A DNA stretch of 64,000 nucleotides from Enterococcus gilvus ATCC BAA-350 (GCF_000407545.1 NZ_ASWH01000001.1:915501-979500); one strand, 5' to 3'. Shown: positions 37,712-47,970, counted from the first letter of the stretch. Notes: generated by a model not told the origin, from the sequence alone. Numbers and translations: made by a program.

Positions 37712-38316
37712 TGAAGTCCCTCCATCTCTTTATGTTGTTCTTGCAATGCCGTCACTGCTCGAACAATCTTATTTTGTGTGTGGCGATAGGGTAGATCATG
37801 ACGCTTGAGGAGCTGTTTAAAATCGAGTTCTTCAAAAGTTGAATCAGGTACTTCAAGTTCTAATTCAAAATCATGCTGATTACTGTACCAGCTTTCATCT
37901 AAAGCCAGTTTTCCTTCTGGGATCATAAACTCTGCCCTCTTTGTGACTAATTTCCCAATAAGGTGCACGTCTTGTAATCGAATCTTTAAATCCTTTAGCC
38001 AATCAGAAATCTCGTTTGCCTCAGGTGTGAATTGCTCACTTTCCATGGCGTTGTCAACTTCTGATAGCGACAAGGGATCAGTGACCTCTAATAGCCCGAT
38101 CGGTTGGGGAACCTTTAATGTCGCTTCTGCACGATCTGAGAAACGCCTGATTCTTAAACCCATACCATGTTGCTTTAATTGGAAATCAACTGTATCGAAA
38201 TAAAGATTCGTTTGTGTGACAAATTGGTTATCCGTAACACGATAGAAACGTAACAAGTGCTCGTATTCAGTTTTTGTTAACATACTTTTGAATTCGATTT
38301 CAATCTCTTTGCTCAA
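37708..38316 (-). CDS. CYTH domain protein, YjbK-like
   Basis: The 202-residue protein begins MSKEIEIEFKSML with the ExExK signature of the CYTH (CyaB/thiamine triphosphatase) superfamily, followed by TNLYFDT, MGLRIRRFSD and a C-terminal ELELEVPD with further metal-binding acids. Family members hydrolyse triphosphates such as inorganic triphosphate or thiamine triphosphate. The bacterial YjbK substrate is not firmly known. It is the first gene of the operon with spxH and is divergent from the alarmone synthetase. Confidence 0.9.
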   Translation of the reverse strand: MSKEIEIEFKSMLTKTEYEHLLRFYRVTDNQFVTQTNLYFDTVDFQLKQHGMGLRIRRFSDRAEATLKVPQPIGLLEVTDPLSLSEVDNAMESEQFTPEANEISDWLKDLKIRLQDVHLIGKLVTKRAEFMIPEGKLALDESWYSNQHDFELELEVPDSTFEELDFKQLLKRHDLPYRHTQNKIVRAVTALQEQHKEMEGLQ

Positions 38317-38521
38317 TCTTATTTTACTCCTGATTTCAGAATATTCCTAATATAAGTCATCCTCACATAGAATAACCTGATTAGTCAAACGATTAGAATC
38401 AAATACATGAAAATGTTAGTATTTTGTAATATTTGTCAAAAGACAAAAATGTGGCAATTCTTTCTATTGAAAGTTTATGATAAGATAGGTAAGGAACGGA
38501 AAGAGAAGCGGGGGATACACG

Positions 38522-39187
38522 ATGGAGAGAGACTGGGATACATTTCTAGCGCCCTATGAATTGGCAGTTGCTGAACTAAAGATAAAATTACGGGGATTAC
38601 GTAAACAGTACCGAACGAGCGGGGGGCATGTTCCGATCGAGTTTGTTACTGGACGAGTAAAACCATTAGAAAGTATTATCAACAAAGCAGAGCTTCGGGG
38701 AATCCCCATGAATCGTTTAGAAGAAGAGATGTCTGATATGGCAGGGATGCGTATCATGTGTCAGTTTGTTGAAGACATCCCTTTAGTTGTAGAAATATTG
38801 CGACGACGCAACGATATGAGGATCATACAGGAGCGAGATTACATCACGAACCGAAAGGCGAGCGGGTACCGTTCCTATCATTTGGTTATCGAATATCCGG
38901 TACAGATGTTAGAAGGGGAAAAGAAACTGTTAGCTGAAATTCAAATCCGAACATTATCTATGAACTTTTGGGCGACGATCGAACATTCAATGAATTATAA
39001 ATATAAAGGACAGATTCCTGAGGATATTCAAAAACGCTTATTCCGAGCAGCAGAAGCCGCCTATCAATTGGATGAAGAAATGTCCAGTATTCGCGGAGAG
39101 ATTCAAGAAGCTCAGCATTTATTCAATCGTAAGGAACAGAAAAAGGAAGTGAGACGACATGAGTCTACGGATCGGAATCATCCATAA
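38522..39187 (+). CDS. relQ: Small alarmone synthetase RelQ
   Basis: The 221-residue GTP pyrophosphokinase has only the (p)ppGpp synthetase domain: MAGMRIMCQFVEDI, RKASGYRSYHLVIEYP and AEIQIRTLSMNFWATIEHSMNYKYK, with no hydrolase or TGS/ACT domain. It makes pGpp, ppGpp and pppGpp from GDP/GTP and ATP as a tetramer. The 3' end overlaps the start of nadK by 29 bases, so it is coupled to nadK and rluD. Confidence 0.95.
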   Translation: MERDWDTFLAPYELAVAELKIKLRGLRKQYRTSGGHVPIEFVTGRVKPLESIINKAELRGIPMNRLEEEMSDMAGMRIMCQFVEDIPLVVEILRRRNDMRIIQERDYITNRKASGYRSYHLVIEYPVQMLEGEKKLLAEIQIRTLSMNFWATIEHSMNYKYKGQIPEDIQKRLFRAAEAAYQLDEEMSSIRGEIQEAQHLFNRKEQKKEVRRHESTDRNHP

Positions 39188-39962
39188 TCAAGAAGAAAAA
39201 TCGATTCAAGTATTGCAGCGTTTGCGCAAGTTATTAGCAGAAAAGGATGATTTAGAAATCGTGGATCGTAATCCCGAGTTAGTGATCACCATTGGCGGAG
39301 ACGGGACTTTGTTGTCCGCGTTTCATCGATACAACCATCGCCTGGATGAAGTACGCTTTCTTGGCGTACATACTGGACATTTGGGATTTTATACAGATTG
39401 GCGTGACTATGAGCTGACGGAGCTTGTAAACAGCTTGAGCGCCGAACAAGGAAAAAGTGTCAGCTACCCTCTTTTAGACGTTGTGTTAACAACGAACGAA
39501 GGGGAGCAAAAACATTTTTTGGCCTTGAATGAGTCCACGATTCGTAAAGGCAGCCGCACGATGGTAGCAGATGTCTATATTAAGGAAGAGTTGTTTGAGC
39601 GTTTTCGAGGAGACGGGTTGGCAATCTCTACTCCGACCGGTTCGACTGCTTATAATAAGAGTGTTGGGGGAGCAGTGGTTCATCCTAGCATCAACGCGAT
39701 GCAATTGGCGGAGATCGCTTCATTGAATAATCGTGTTTTTCGAACGCTCGGTTCGCCTAGTATTATTGGGTCTCACGAGTGGATCGACGTACGGCTAAAG
39801 AGCAATGAATACCATTCGATCACGATTGATCAACTGGATATCAACAGAAAAGACATCACATCGATCAAATATAAGATTGCTGAAGAGCGGATTCATTTTG
39901 CTTCCTATCGGCATATGCATTTTTGGCATCGCGTGAAAGATGCCTTTATTCGAGAGGATTAA
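39159..39962 (+). CDS. nadK: NAD kinase
   Basis: The 267-residue enzyme phosphorylates NAD to NADP using ATP or polyphosphate. It has ITIGGDGTLLSAF near residue 45, the LNESTIRKGS motif around residue 124 and the glycine-rich ISTPTGSTAYNKSVGG near 150. The ATG at 39159, behind AAGGAAG, lies inside relQ in another frame. The gene continues directly into rluD. Confidence 0.95.
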   Translation: MSLRIGIIHNQEEKSIQVLQRLRKLLAEKDDLEIVDRNPELVITIGGDGTLLSAFHRYNHRLDEVRFLGVHTGHLGFYTDWRDYELTELVNSLSAEQGKSVSYPLLDVVLTTNEGEQKHFLALNESTIRKGSRTMVADVYIKEELFERFRGDGLAISTPTGSTAYNKSVGGAVVHPSINAMQLAEIASLNNRVFRTLGSPSIIGSHEWIDVRLKSNEYHSITIDQLDINRKDITSIKYKIAEERIHFASYRHMHFWHRVKDAFIRED

Positions 39963-39966
39963 TTAA

Positions 39967-40860
39967 GTGGAATTTAATTGGACTTATCAAGAGCAGACTC
40001 CTTTGCTCGTAAGAACTTTTTTAAAGCATCAAGGAATATCGAAAAAATTATTGGCAAAAATCAAATTTCAAGGTGGGAAAATTTTAGTGAACAGGGCAGA
40101 ACAAAACGTCTTGTTTTCTTTAAAAGCCCATGATATTGTAACAGTTGTGATTCCAGATGAAGCGCCTCATGAAACCTTATTGGCGGACGATGTGCCGATT
40201 GACATTGTTTTTGAAGATGAGCATTTATTGGTTATTAACAAGCCAGCAGGGATCGCCTCGATTCCAGCACAGTATCATCCAAGAGGAACAATGGCGAATC
40301 GGGTGAAAGCTTATTATGTGGCGCAAGGGTATGCCAATCAGGTCGTTCATGTCGTTACGCGATTAGACAGAGATACATCTGGTTTGATGTTGTTTGCGAA
40401 ACACGGCTTTGCTCATTCAAAATTGGATCAAAGCTTGCAACAGAAGCAATTTGTTAAAAAATACCAAGCCTTGGTTTCTGGAGAAGTGGCCTCCCTACGA
40501 GATCATGGCACCATTTCTTTACCAATCGGCCGTGACTTGTCTTCGTTGTTAAAGCGGCAAGTGATCGAGACAGGACAGAAAGCTGAAACTGAGTATTGGC
40601 TAGAAAAACGAAACCAACGGTGTGCTTTAGTAGATATTCAACTGCATACGGGAAGAACACATCAGATTCGAGTTCATTTTTCGGCGATCGACTGCCCGTT
40701 GCTAGGAGACGACCTTTACGGAGGAGCTATGGATCAGGGAATTGACCGTCAAGCTCTGCATTGCTATTCACTATCGTTCCCGCATCCCTTCGATGCAAAA
40801 CGATTGTCCTTTGAATTGCCTTTAGCAGAAGATATGGCCGATATAGCAAAAAAACGATAG
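39967..40860 (+). CDS. RluD-family pseudouridine synthase
   Basis: The 297-residue enzyme has an N-terminal S4-like RNA-binding part (KHQGISKKLLAKIKFQGGKILVN) and the RluA/RluD catalytic domain with VVTRLDRDTSGLMLFAK, whose second Asp is catalytic, and IQLHTGRTHQIRVHF. It turns uridines of rRNA into pseudouridine; the Bacillus relative in the same place is YjbO. It starts at GTG 39967 behind GAGAGG, four bases after nadK. Confidence 0.9.
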   Translation: MEFNWTYQEQTPLLVRTFLKHQGISKKLLAKIKFQGGKILVNRAEQNVLFSLKAHDIVTVVIPDEAPHETLLADDVPIDIVFEDEHLLVINKPAGIASIPAQYHPRGTMANRVKAYYVAQGYANQVVHVVTRLDRDTSGLMLFAKHGFAHSKLDQSLQQKQFVKKYQALVSGEVASLRDHGTISLPIGRDLSSLLKRQVIETGQKAETEYWLEKRNQRCALVDIQLHTGRTHQIRVHFSAIDCPLLGDDLYGGAMDQGIDRQALHCYSLSFPHPFDAKRLSFELPLAEDMADIAKKR

Positions 40861-40986
40861 TACGATGCGCGATGCCAGGCAAAAGCACTATTAGATTACG
40901 AGGTAAGTGGTCAGTATTGCTTTTCATGAGAATACATGATCGAGAACCAAGAAAATGAGTACATAACTACGAGGTAGGTGAGATTG

Positions 40987-42357
40987 ATGGATGAAAACCA
41001 AGAAGAGCTAGAGATACATTTCCAACAATTACGGGAGGAACTGAGCCAGAGTGAGCTGCAGGCATTTCGTGATCATTTTTTGGAGATGCATTTTTATGAC
41101 CAGGGACAATTTTATCAATCTTTGACCGAGAAGGAAAGACAACAGGTCTATTCCTACTTATCACCGAAAGAATTGGCGGATATGTTTGACGTCATTGAGG
41201 AAGACGACGACCATGTGGATGATTATTTAAATGAAATGCGTCCGCAATATGCTGCGGACATGCTGTCAGAAATGTATACCGATAATGCAGTGGATTTACT
41301 GAATGAACTAGATAAGAAGCCAGTCGCGAAATATCTAAGTTTGATGGATTCAGAACACGCTAACGAGATTCGAGAATTGCTTCACTATGAAGATGACACT
41401 GCGGGCTCATTGATGACGACAGAATTCGTTTCGATCGTCGCTAATCAAACGGTTCGCTCTGCGATGTATGTATTAAAGAGAGAGGCGCAAATTGCTGAAA
41501 CGATTTATTATACGTACGTGGTCAATGATGACAATCAATTGGTAGGCGTTATTTCGCTCCGCGATCTGATCGTGAATGACGACGATACGATGATTTCTGA
41601 TGTAATGAGTGAACGTGTGATTTCCGTGCATGTAGGAGATGATCAGGAGGATGTGGCGCAAACCTTCCGTGATTACGACTTTCTTGCGTTGCCTGTAACA
41701 GATTACGAGGATCACTTATTAGGGATCGTAACAGTCGATGATATCATTGACGTAATCGATGATGAAGCGGCGAGTGATTACTCCGGACTTGCGGGGGTCA
41801 ATGTCGAAGAGGTTGATGAAAATCCAGTTAAGGCGGCTTCGAGACGCTTGCCTTGGTTGATTACACTGTTGTTCCTCGGGATGACGACCGCGACCCTTAT
41901 CAATCATTACGAAGCGTTGGTCAGTAAAGCAAGTATTTTGGCAGTTTTCATCTCACTGATCACCGGGACTGCTGGAAACGCGGGCACCCAGTCTCTTGCT
42001 GTGGCTGTGAGGCGCTTGGCGATCTCGGATGACAAGGAGAAAAATTTCGGCAAGCTCGTGGTTGGTGAAATTCTAACAGGGTTAGTGACGGGGCTTGTCA
42101 CAGGGGTAACGATCTTTATTATCGTCGGGATATGGAAGCATAATTTTATTCTAGGATTTGTCATCGGAACAGCGATGATGGCGGCTATTACAGTAGCGAA
42201 TTTGGCTGGCAGTTGGATTCCAATGATCATGGAAAGATTAGGATTTGACCCGGCTGTAGCAAGCGGGCCCTTTATTACAACGCTGAGTGATTTGACGAGT
42301 GTTTTGATTTATTTTAATATTGCTAGTCTCTTTATGGAACGATTTATTGGAAGTTAA
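40987..42357 (+). CDS. mgtE: Magnesium transporter MgtE
   Basis: The 456-residue transporter starts MDENQEELEIHFQ at ATG 40987 behind GAGGTAGG; in-frame GTG 40978 and TTG 40984 are less likely. It has an N-terminal helical superhelix domain, a CBS pair (residues ~140-260) that senses cytosolic Mg2+, a plug helix, and five C-terminal membrane segments with the pore motif GTAGNAGTQSLAVAVR. No M-box riboswitch was seen before it. It lies in the order rluD-mgtE, 126 bases after rluD. Confidence 0.95.
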   Translation: MDENQEELEIHFQQLREELSQSELQAFRDHFLEMHFYDQGQFYQSLTEKERQQVYSYLSPKELADMFDVIEEDDDHVDDYLNEMRPQYAADMLSEMYTDNAVDLLNELDKKPVAKYLSLMDSEHANEIRELLHYEDDTAGSLMTTEFVSIVANQTVRSAMYVLKREAQIAETIYYTYVVNDDNQLVGVISLRDLIVNDDDTMISDVMSERVISVHVGDDQEDVAQTFRDYDFLALPVTDYEDHLLGIVTVDDIIDVIDDEAASDYSGLAGVNVEEVDENPVKAASRRLPWLITLLFLGMTTATLINHYEALVSKASILAVFISLITGTAGNAGTQSLAVAVRRLAISDDKEKNFGKLVVGEILTGLVTGLVTGVTIFIIVGIWKHNFILGFVIGTAMMAAITVANLAGSWIPMIMERLGFDPAVASGPFITTLSDLTSVLIYFNIASLFMERFIGS

Positions 42358-42396
42358 TGATTCAAAAAGACATATGCTGAAAGTAGTGAGAAAATT

Positions 42397-42837
42397 TTGA
42401 AAAAAGCTTATGCCATAATTATTCGCAACGGATTGATTTTACTCGTCCGTCGGCCAGGGATGCCCGTGTGGGATTTGCCTGGAGGGAATCTTTTACCCAA
42501 TGAAAGTGAACGGGAAGGAATGCAGCGGTTGGTCAAGGAGCTGCTTTCTTTTGACAGTACCATCGAGGATTTGATTGGTATTTATACAAAAGAATATAGT
42601 GACGAAATCACCTATGTTTACAAAGTACAAGAGAAAATCTCTCAAAGTAAAATGGACTCACAGGATTACATAGCCTACAATTTTTTTGATCTTCAGAATT
42701 TGCCGTTGAACATTTATCCAGAACGTCATCGTCAGATAAAAGATTATAAAGGCGGCAATTATCCGGTACGTCTACGTTTTAAAGTCAATAAATGGGTGTT
42801 CAAACTCACCAGTTTTATCAAAGAAAAAAAGAAATGA
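42397..42837 (+). CDS. Nudix-fold protein with a degenerate Nudix box
   Basis: The 146-residue protein starts at TTG 42397 after GTGAG and has the Nudix beta-grasp start (AYAIIIRNGLILLVRRPGMP, VWDLPGG). The Nudix box should read G-x5-E-x7-R-E-U-x-E-E-x-G-U; here it is GNLLPNESEREGMQRLVKEL followed by LSF, so E of RE and one of the EE pair are lost. Hydrolysis of a nucleoside diphosphate derivative is therefore doubtful. It may bind a ligand or be a diverged hydrolase. It ends at a shared terminator. Confidence 0.75.
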   Translation: MKKAYAIIIRNGLILLVRRPGMPVWDLPGGNLLPNESEREGMQRLVKELLSFDSTIEDLIGIYTKEYSDEITYVYKVQEKISQSKMDSQDYIAYNFFDLQNLPLNIYPERHRQIKDYKGGNYPVRLRFKVNKWVFKLTSFIKEKKK

Positions 42838-42870
42838 TCCGTCTGTTTTAGACCGATCATTTCTTTTTTT
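42826..42870. terminator. Bidirectional terminator after the Nudix-like gene
   Basis: AAAGAAATGATC pairs with GATCATTTCTTT and is flanked by A and T runs; it separates convergent genes. Confidence 0.9.
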
Positions 42871-43660
42871 CGTTTAAGGCGGCGTACCGTCGAACAAGGA
42901 AATCACCAAAAAATTCCAACGGATAATTGCCGATCTGTACATAATTTGTGTTGGTCACGTTGATCACTTCGTCAAAAAGATTGGTGATTAAATTTTGCGT
43001 GTGTTGTGTTATCAAAACGGAATAAGCCGGTCCTTTGCTAATTTGTGTAATCCACTCAACATGAGACGTTAGAATGGTTCCGTAAGAAGAAAGGACGAGA
43101 ATAACGGTCTGTTCATCTGCCTCACGAATGGCTTTTTCCTGCAGGTCTGTCGTTTCAGGAACATGCGTCAATTTGTTAGAAGCGATAAATCCGGTCTGCA
43201 TCGTTCGTGCAAGCTCTAAAGTGGTCGTGTAGCCGATCAGAACGACTTTCTTTGCTTGCTGAATTTTCTCAAGTAGCTGATCGACAGAGGGATAGTCGAT
43301 TTTTCCAAGCACGTCTTGGAGAGCTTTTGTGATCTCCGCAGCATAATTACCTAAGAACAAGTCTGGCTGCTCCTGCAATTGTTGAAAGTCGGTCTCCCTC
43401 ATCCGCAAGTAATTGTAGCTTTTCATTTGCTGGTTGGTATTTAACAGCTCGCGCAGATCCCCAAATGAAGGGATATTGAAGGCTTGGCAAAAGCGCGTCA
43501 AGGTTGCAGGCGAAACGAAGCAGCGTTCGGCGATTTGCGAGATCGTCAATGTTTGAACCTCTGTTTGATGCGTCAGCAAATAGGTAATAATTTTTGCATA
43601 GGTTTTATCTGAATCGTGTCTATTTAAATAATCGAAAAAATCGTAGGTCGTGAACATCAT
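42857..43660 (-). CDS. MurR/RpiR family transcriptional regulator
   Basis: The 267-residue regulator has an N-terminal RpiR helix-turn-helix (LTISQIAERCFVSPATLTRFCQAF) and a C-terminal SIS sugar-phosphate-binding domain (VVLIGYTTTLELARTMQ, VILVLSSYGT). Such proteins sense phosphorylated sugars. It is divergent from a GH1 phospho-glucosidase and a perfect palindrome lies between them, so it is the likely local regulator. ATG 43660 or the ATG three bases later could serve; the site is AAGGAG. Confidence 0.88.
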   Translation of the reverse strand: MMFTTYDFFDYLNRHDSDKTYAKIITYLLTHQTEVQTLTISQIAERCFVSPATLTRFCQAFNIPSFGDLRELLNTNQQMKSYNYLRMRETDFQQLQEQPDLFLGNYAAEITKALQDVLGKIDYPSVDQLLEKIQQAKKVVLIGYTTTLELARTMQTGFIASNKLTHVPETTDLQEKAIREADEQTVILVLSSYGTILTSHVEWITQISKGPAYSVLITQHTQNLITNLFDEVINVTNTNYVQIGNYPLEFFGDFLVRRYAALNEKKK

Positions 43661-43699
43661 AAGACTCCTTAAGTTAAGTAATCCAGGCGCAGCGAGTCG

Positions 43700-43723
43700 T
43701 CATTTTCATACATATGAAAATGA
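43700..43723. promoter_or_regulatory. Palindromic operator candidate for the RpiR regulator
   Basis: A perfect 11-bp inverted repeat, TCATTTTCATA / TATGAAAATGA with a CA spacer, lies between the divergent regulator and GH1 genes, 40 bases from the regulator start. Confidence 0.55.
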
Positions 43724-43758
43724 ACGAAGAAAAAGAAAATGGCCGCTCGAAGATGGAA

Positions 43759-45283
<1,525 letters not shown>

Positions 45284-45289
45284 AGAGAA

Positions 45290-45327
45290 AGACCTGTTGC
45301 AGCCACTCAAATGGTTGCAACAGGTCT
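45290..45327. terminator. Bidirectional terminator between GH1 and cutC
   Basis: AGACCTGTTGCAGCC pairs with GGTTGCAACAGGTCT (one G-U) between convergent genes. Confidence 0.85.
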
Positions 45328-45335
45328 TATATTGT

Positions 45336-45974
45336 TTAGAAATCCACGATCTTCGTCCCGTGAGCCTCATTCACGCCTAACGCAGCGGTTATTTTATCTG
45401 CATTGCCTGAGTGAATACCACCGCCGGGCAAAATAATAAGACGTCCTGCAGCATAATCGACTAATTCTTTCAAATGTGGAAGGTTTTCTTCGATAGACGT
45501 TGATAGCGGTCCGCCATGAGTCAAGATGCGGTCAATGCCTAATTGAGCAAACCAATCGATCGTTTTAAATTGTTCTTCCTTCGATAAGGCATCAAAAGCC
45601 ATATGGAACGTTGTCAGTAATCCTTCGCTATTGCCCAAAAGCATCTCTAAAGCTTCTTCATCAACCTCATTTTTTTCTGTCAAACAACCAAAAACGACAC
45701 CATCTGTTCCAGCGTTCTTTGCATGAATCAAATCGTTCTCCATGATTTTTAATTCAATATCGTTGTATACGAAATTTCCACCACGGGGGCGGATCATTGT
45801 CATAACAGGCACTTGTTTTTCACCTGCGTACAAGAGCGCTTCTTCGATTACCCCCATACTAGGGGTTGTTCCGCCAACAGCTAAATTGTCGCATAGTTCG
45901 ATACGTCCAGCACCTGCATGGATTGCTTTAGGAATATCAGTATAGTTTTCAGCACAAAATTCTTTAATCAACAT
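45336..45974 (-). CDS. cutC: CutC family protein
   Basis: The 212-residue TIM-barrel protein starts MLIKEFCAENY at ATG 45974 behind CAGGAGG. It has the conserved ELCDNLAVGGTTPS, MIRPRGGNFVYN, HMAFD and ILTHGG segments and ends near VNEAHGTKIVDF. CutC was first linked to copper tolerance in E. coli; in E. faecalis CutC has been reported to bind copper, but a true transport role is doubtful. It is alone on its strand, divergent from the RlmA-like gene. Confidence 0.92.
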   Translation of the reverse strand: MLIKEFCAENYTDIPKAIHAGAGRIELCDNLAVGGTTPSMGVIEEALLYAGEKQVPVMTMIRPRGGNFVYNDIELKIMENDLIHAKNAGTDGVVFGCLTEKNEVDEEALEMLLGNSEGLLTTFHMAFDALSKEEQFKTIDWFAQLGIDRILTHGGPLSTSIEENLPHLKELVDYAAGRLIILPGGGIHSGNADKITAALGVNEAHGTKIVDF

Positions 45975-46095
45975 CGTATCCTCCTGGTTATCTTCAAATT
46001 GAAAAGCGGATGATTCCGACGTATAGTGTAGCACATCTTGACGATAGTAGGAATAGATGAACTATGCTATGATGAGAGAGCGAAAGGGAAACCCT

Positions 46096-46176
46096 GTGTT
46101 CACGTTGTTTGGAAAGATAGCTGCGGGAGTAATCATTGGATTTTCCTTTGAAAAATTAGCAAAAAAGCAGGTGTAA
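46096..46176 (+). CDS. Small hydrophobic peptide ORF
   Basis: A 26-codon frame starts at GTG 46096, seven bases after AAAGGG, and ends one base before the ATG of the RlmA-like gene. The peptide, FTLFGKIAAGVIIGFSFEKL followed by AKKQV after the initiator, is one short hydrophobic glycine-containing helix with a basic end, as in small membrane proteins. It may be coupled to the next gene. No family was recognised and it could be a leader peptide or chance. Confidence 0.4.
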   Translation: MFTLFGKIAAGVIIGFSFEKLAKKQV

Positions 46177-46177
46177 A

Positions 46178-47005
46178 ATGCTTAAAAAAATTGATCGAGG
46201 GGCGTTGTTTTTAGAGAAGCAGGCTGAGTTGTTTCGTTGCCCAAAATGCCATCAGGAAATGACTAAACAAGAAAAGGGATTGCGCTGCGTTAACGGTCAT
46301 CGCTTTGATCTATCAAAAAAAGGAACGCTTTATTTTTTAGATCATCAAATCAAAACAGAGTATGATCAGGAAATGTTCGCTCCCAGAGGACGAATGATTC
46401 GTTCCGGTATGTATCAGCCAGTGATCGAAAAAATCTCGGCATTAATGGAAACCGGCAGCCTTCTGGATGTTGGCTGCGGTGAAGGCAGTTTTTTACAACA
46501 AATTAATGAAATAAAGAAAACGCCCGTGAGTGTCGGGTTCGATATTGCTAAAGAGGGGATTTATCTTGCCAGTAACCAATCCATTGAAACGTTTTGGTGT
46601 GTGGCGGATTTGACCAATTTGCCCTTCGCGAATGATTCGTTCGATACGATCCTGAACATTTTTTCTCCGTCTCAGTATCGAGAGTTCAAACGTGTGATGA
46701 AGCCAGGCGGCAGTGTGATCAAAGTGGTTCCGCAATCGGGGTATTTAAAAGAGCTTCGAGCGGTCTATCACCCAGATGGCGAACCTTACTCAAATGAAGC
46801 GGTCATTCAACGTTTCACAGAGGAGCTTTCAATTGACTACCGGGAACGTGTGACGTATGAATTTGACATACCTGAAAAAAATCGTCTGGATCTGTTAGAG
46901 ATGTCGCCATTGGAATGGCAGGTTTCTGATGCAGTAAAAGCTGATTTAGCAAGAGATCCGCTAAAGAGAATAACCGTTGATATCGAATTATTAAAAGGAC
47001 ATTAG
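46178..47005 (+). CDS. 23S rRNA guanine-N1 methyltransferase, RlmA family
   Basis: The 275-residue protein has an N-terminal zinc finger (FRCPKCHQEM and LRCVNGHRFD, giving C-x2-C...C-x3-H) and a class I methyltransferase domain with LLDVGCGEGSFL and NIFSPSQ. This is the layout of RlmA(I)/RlmA(II)/TlrB enzymes that methylate G745 or G748 of 23S rRNA. Gram-positive members usually act on G748 and can affect tylosin or telithromycin binding; that position is inferred here. It begins one base after the small ORF. Confidence 0.85.
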   Translation: MLKKIDRGALFLEKQAELFRCPKCHQEMTKQEKGLRCVNGHRFDLSKKGTLYFLDHQIKTEYDQEMFAPRGRMIRSGMYQPVIEKISALMETGSLLDVGCGEGSFLQQINEIKKTPVSVGFDIAKEGIYLASNQSIETFWCVADLTNLPFANDSFDTILNIFSPSQYREFKRVMKPGGSVIKVVPQSGYLKELRAVYHPDGEPYSNEAVIQRFTEELSIDYRERVTYEFDIPEKNRLDLLEMSPLEWQVSDAVKADLARDPLKRITVDIELLKGH

Positions 47006-47042
47006 AGAAATCGTTTTCATTCAAATTACTGAAAAGAGAAGG

Positions 47043-47071
47043 TTGCATTTGTGACTTCGTGATGTTATAGT
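47043..47071 (+). promoter_or_regulatory. Extended -10 promoter of a candidate small RNA
   Basis: TTGCAT at 47043-47048 and TATAGT at 47066-47071 are 17 bases apart, and TGT directly before TATAGT supplies an extended -10. Confidence 0.65.
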
Positions 47072-47077
47072 ACAAAC

Positions 47078-47193
47078 AAGTTGTTTTTCATTGGTTTTTA
47101 TCAGGTTCCTGTTCTGATAAAAGTTAGTGAAAAGTGCTTCACTAACGTAGCGACTCGCCGTGCTAGACACCGAGTTGGTACGTTTTTTTTTTT
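47078..47193 (+). ncRNA. Candidate small RNA between rlmA-like and trmL
   Basis: From the expected start near 47078 the transcript would hold three hairpins in a row: TTTTATCAG/CTGATAAAA (47096-47104 with 47114-47122), GTTAGTGAA/TTCACTAAC (47123-47131 with 47138-47146), and a terminator-like stem CGTA-ACTCG / CGAGT-TACG (47146-47157 with 47171-47182) followed by eleven T (47183-47193). Promoter, compact stems and terminator together suggest an independent RNA of about 115 bases. No known family was recognised; it might instead be an attenuated leader of trmL. Confidence 0.5.
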
Positions 47194-47436
47194 GCGAATT
47201 CCCCTTCGCGTCTTTAGCGCGAGCAGTGGAATTGTATGCGTACGAAAATCGATTCATTTTTCTGGTCTTTGGGAAATGATTTCTTTGCTTGTGAGCCAGA
47301 TACGAATCCAGCTTTTCACAAATTTTCTAATGTATGAGATAGAGGAGTTTGATTTCATACGTTTCTTTTTTAGATGGACTGAGCACCTAATAACTTTTAA
47401 GAAAATAAATACTAACTTAGATCGAGGGAAATCACT
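47194..47436 (+). other. Second structured part of the trmL upstream gap
   Basis: After the T run lies another nested hairpin: AATTCC with GGAATT around TCGCG/CGCGA (about 47198-47234). Up to trmL no gene or clear promoter is seen. ATCGAGGGAAA before 47437 is the trmL ribosome binding site. Confidence 0.35.
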
Positions 47437-47943
47437 ATGACAAACCATATTGTATTATTTGAACCACAGATTCCCGCAAATACAGGGAACATCGCGCGGA
47501 CATGCGCAGCAACGAATTCGCCATTGCATTTGATCGAACCTTTAGGCTTTTCTACGAATGATAAGCATTTGAAGCGGGCGGGATTGGATTATTGGAATGA
47601 TGTGAACATCACTTATCATAAAGATCTTGCGGCCTTTTTAGCTTTCGTAGGGGAACAGCCCTTACATTTGATCACAAAATTTGCCAATTCGACGTATTCA
47701 GAAATCGATTATACTGACGATGCGGATCACTTTTTCATGTTTGGAAAAGAGACCACTGGATTGCCGGAGACCTTCATGCGAGACAACGAAGATAAATGCT
47801 TGCGTATTCCGATGAATGACGAACATGTTCGTTCGCTGAATCTTTCCAATACTGTCGCTTTAGTAGTCTATGAAGCCTTGCGTCAACAAGATTTTCCTAA
47901 GTTGGAATTGACGCATCATTATGAAAACGATAAGTTAGATTAG
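47437..47943 (+). CDS. trmL: tRNA (cytidine/uridine-2'-O-)-methyltransferase TrmL
   Basis: The 168-residue SPOUT-fold enzyme begins [20 protein letters not shown] and has the knot motifs [12 protein letters not shown] and [20 protein letters not shown]. TrmL methylates the ribose of wobble base 34 in tRNA-Leu isoacceptors. Length is normal. It starts at ATG after CGAGGG. The phosphatase gene follows 27 bases later and may share its transcript. Confidence 0.94.
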   Translation: MTNHIVLFEPQIPANTGNIARTCAATNSPLHLIEPLGFSTNDKHLKRAGLDYWNDVNITYHKDLAAFLAFVGEQPLHLITKFANSTYSEIDYTDDADHFFMFGKETTGLPETFMRDNEDKCLRIPMNDEHVRSLNLSNTVALVVYEALRQQDFPKLELTHHYENDKLD

Positions 47944-47970
47944 ATACTACGGACATAGAAAGGGATTTTT

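Noticed and set aside
47153..47193. Similarity of the ACACCGAGTTGGTACG-T-run end to the 3' hairpin of type II-A tracrRNA
   Set aside because: No anti-repeat, no CRISPR repeats and no cas9 were seen in the window; the likeness is limited to one short stem.
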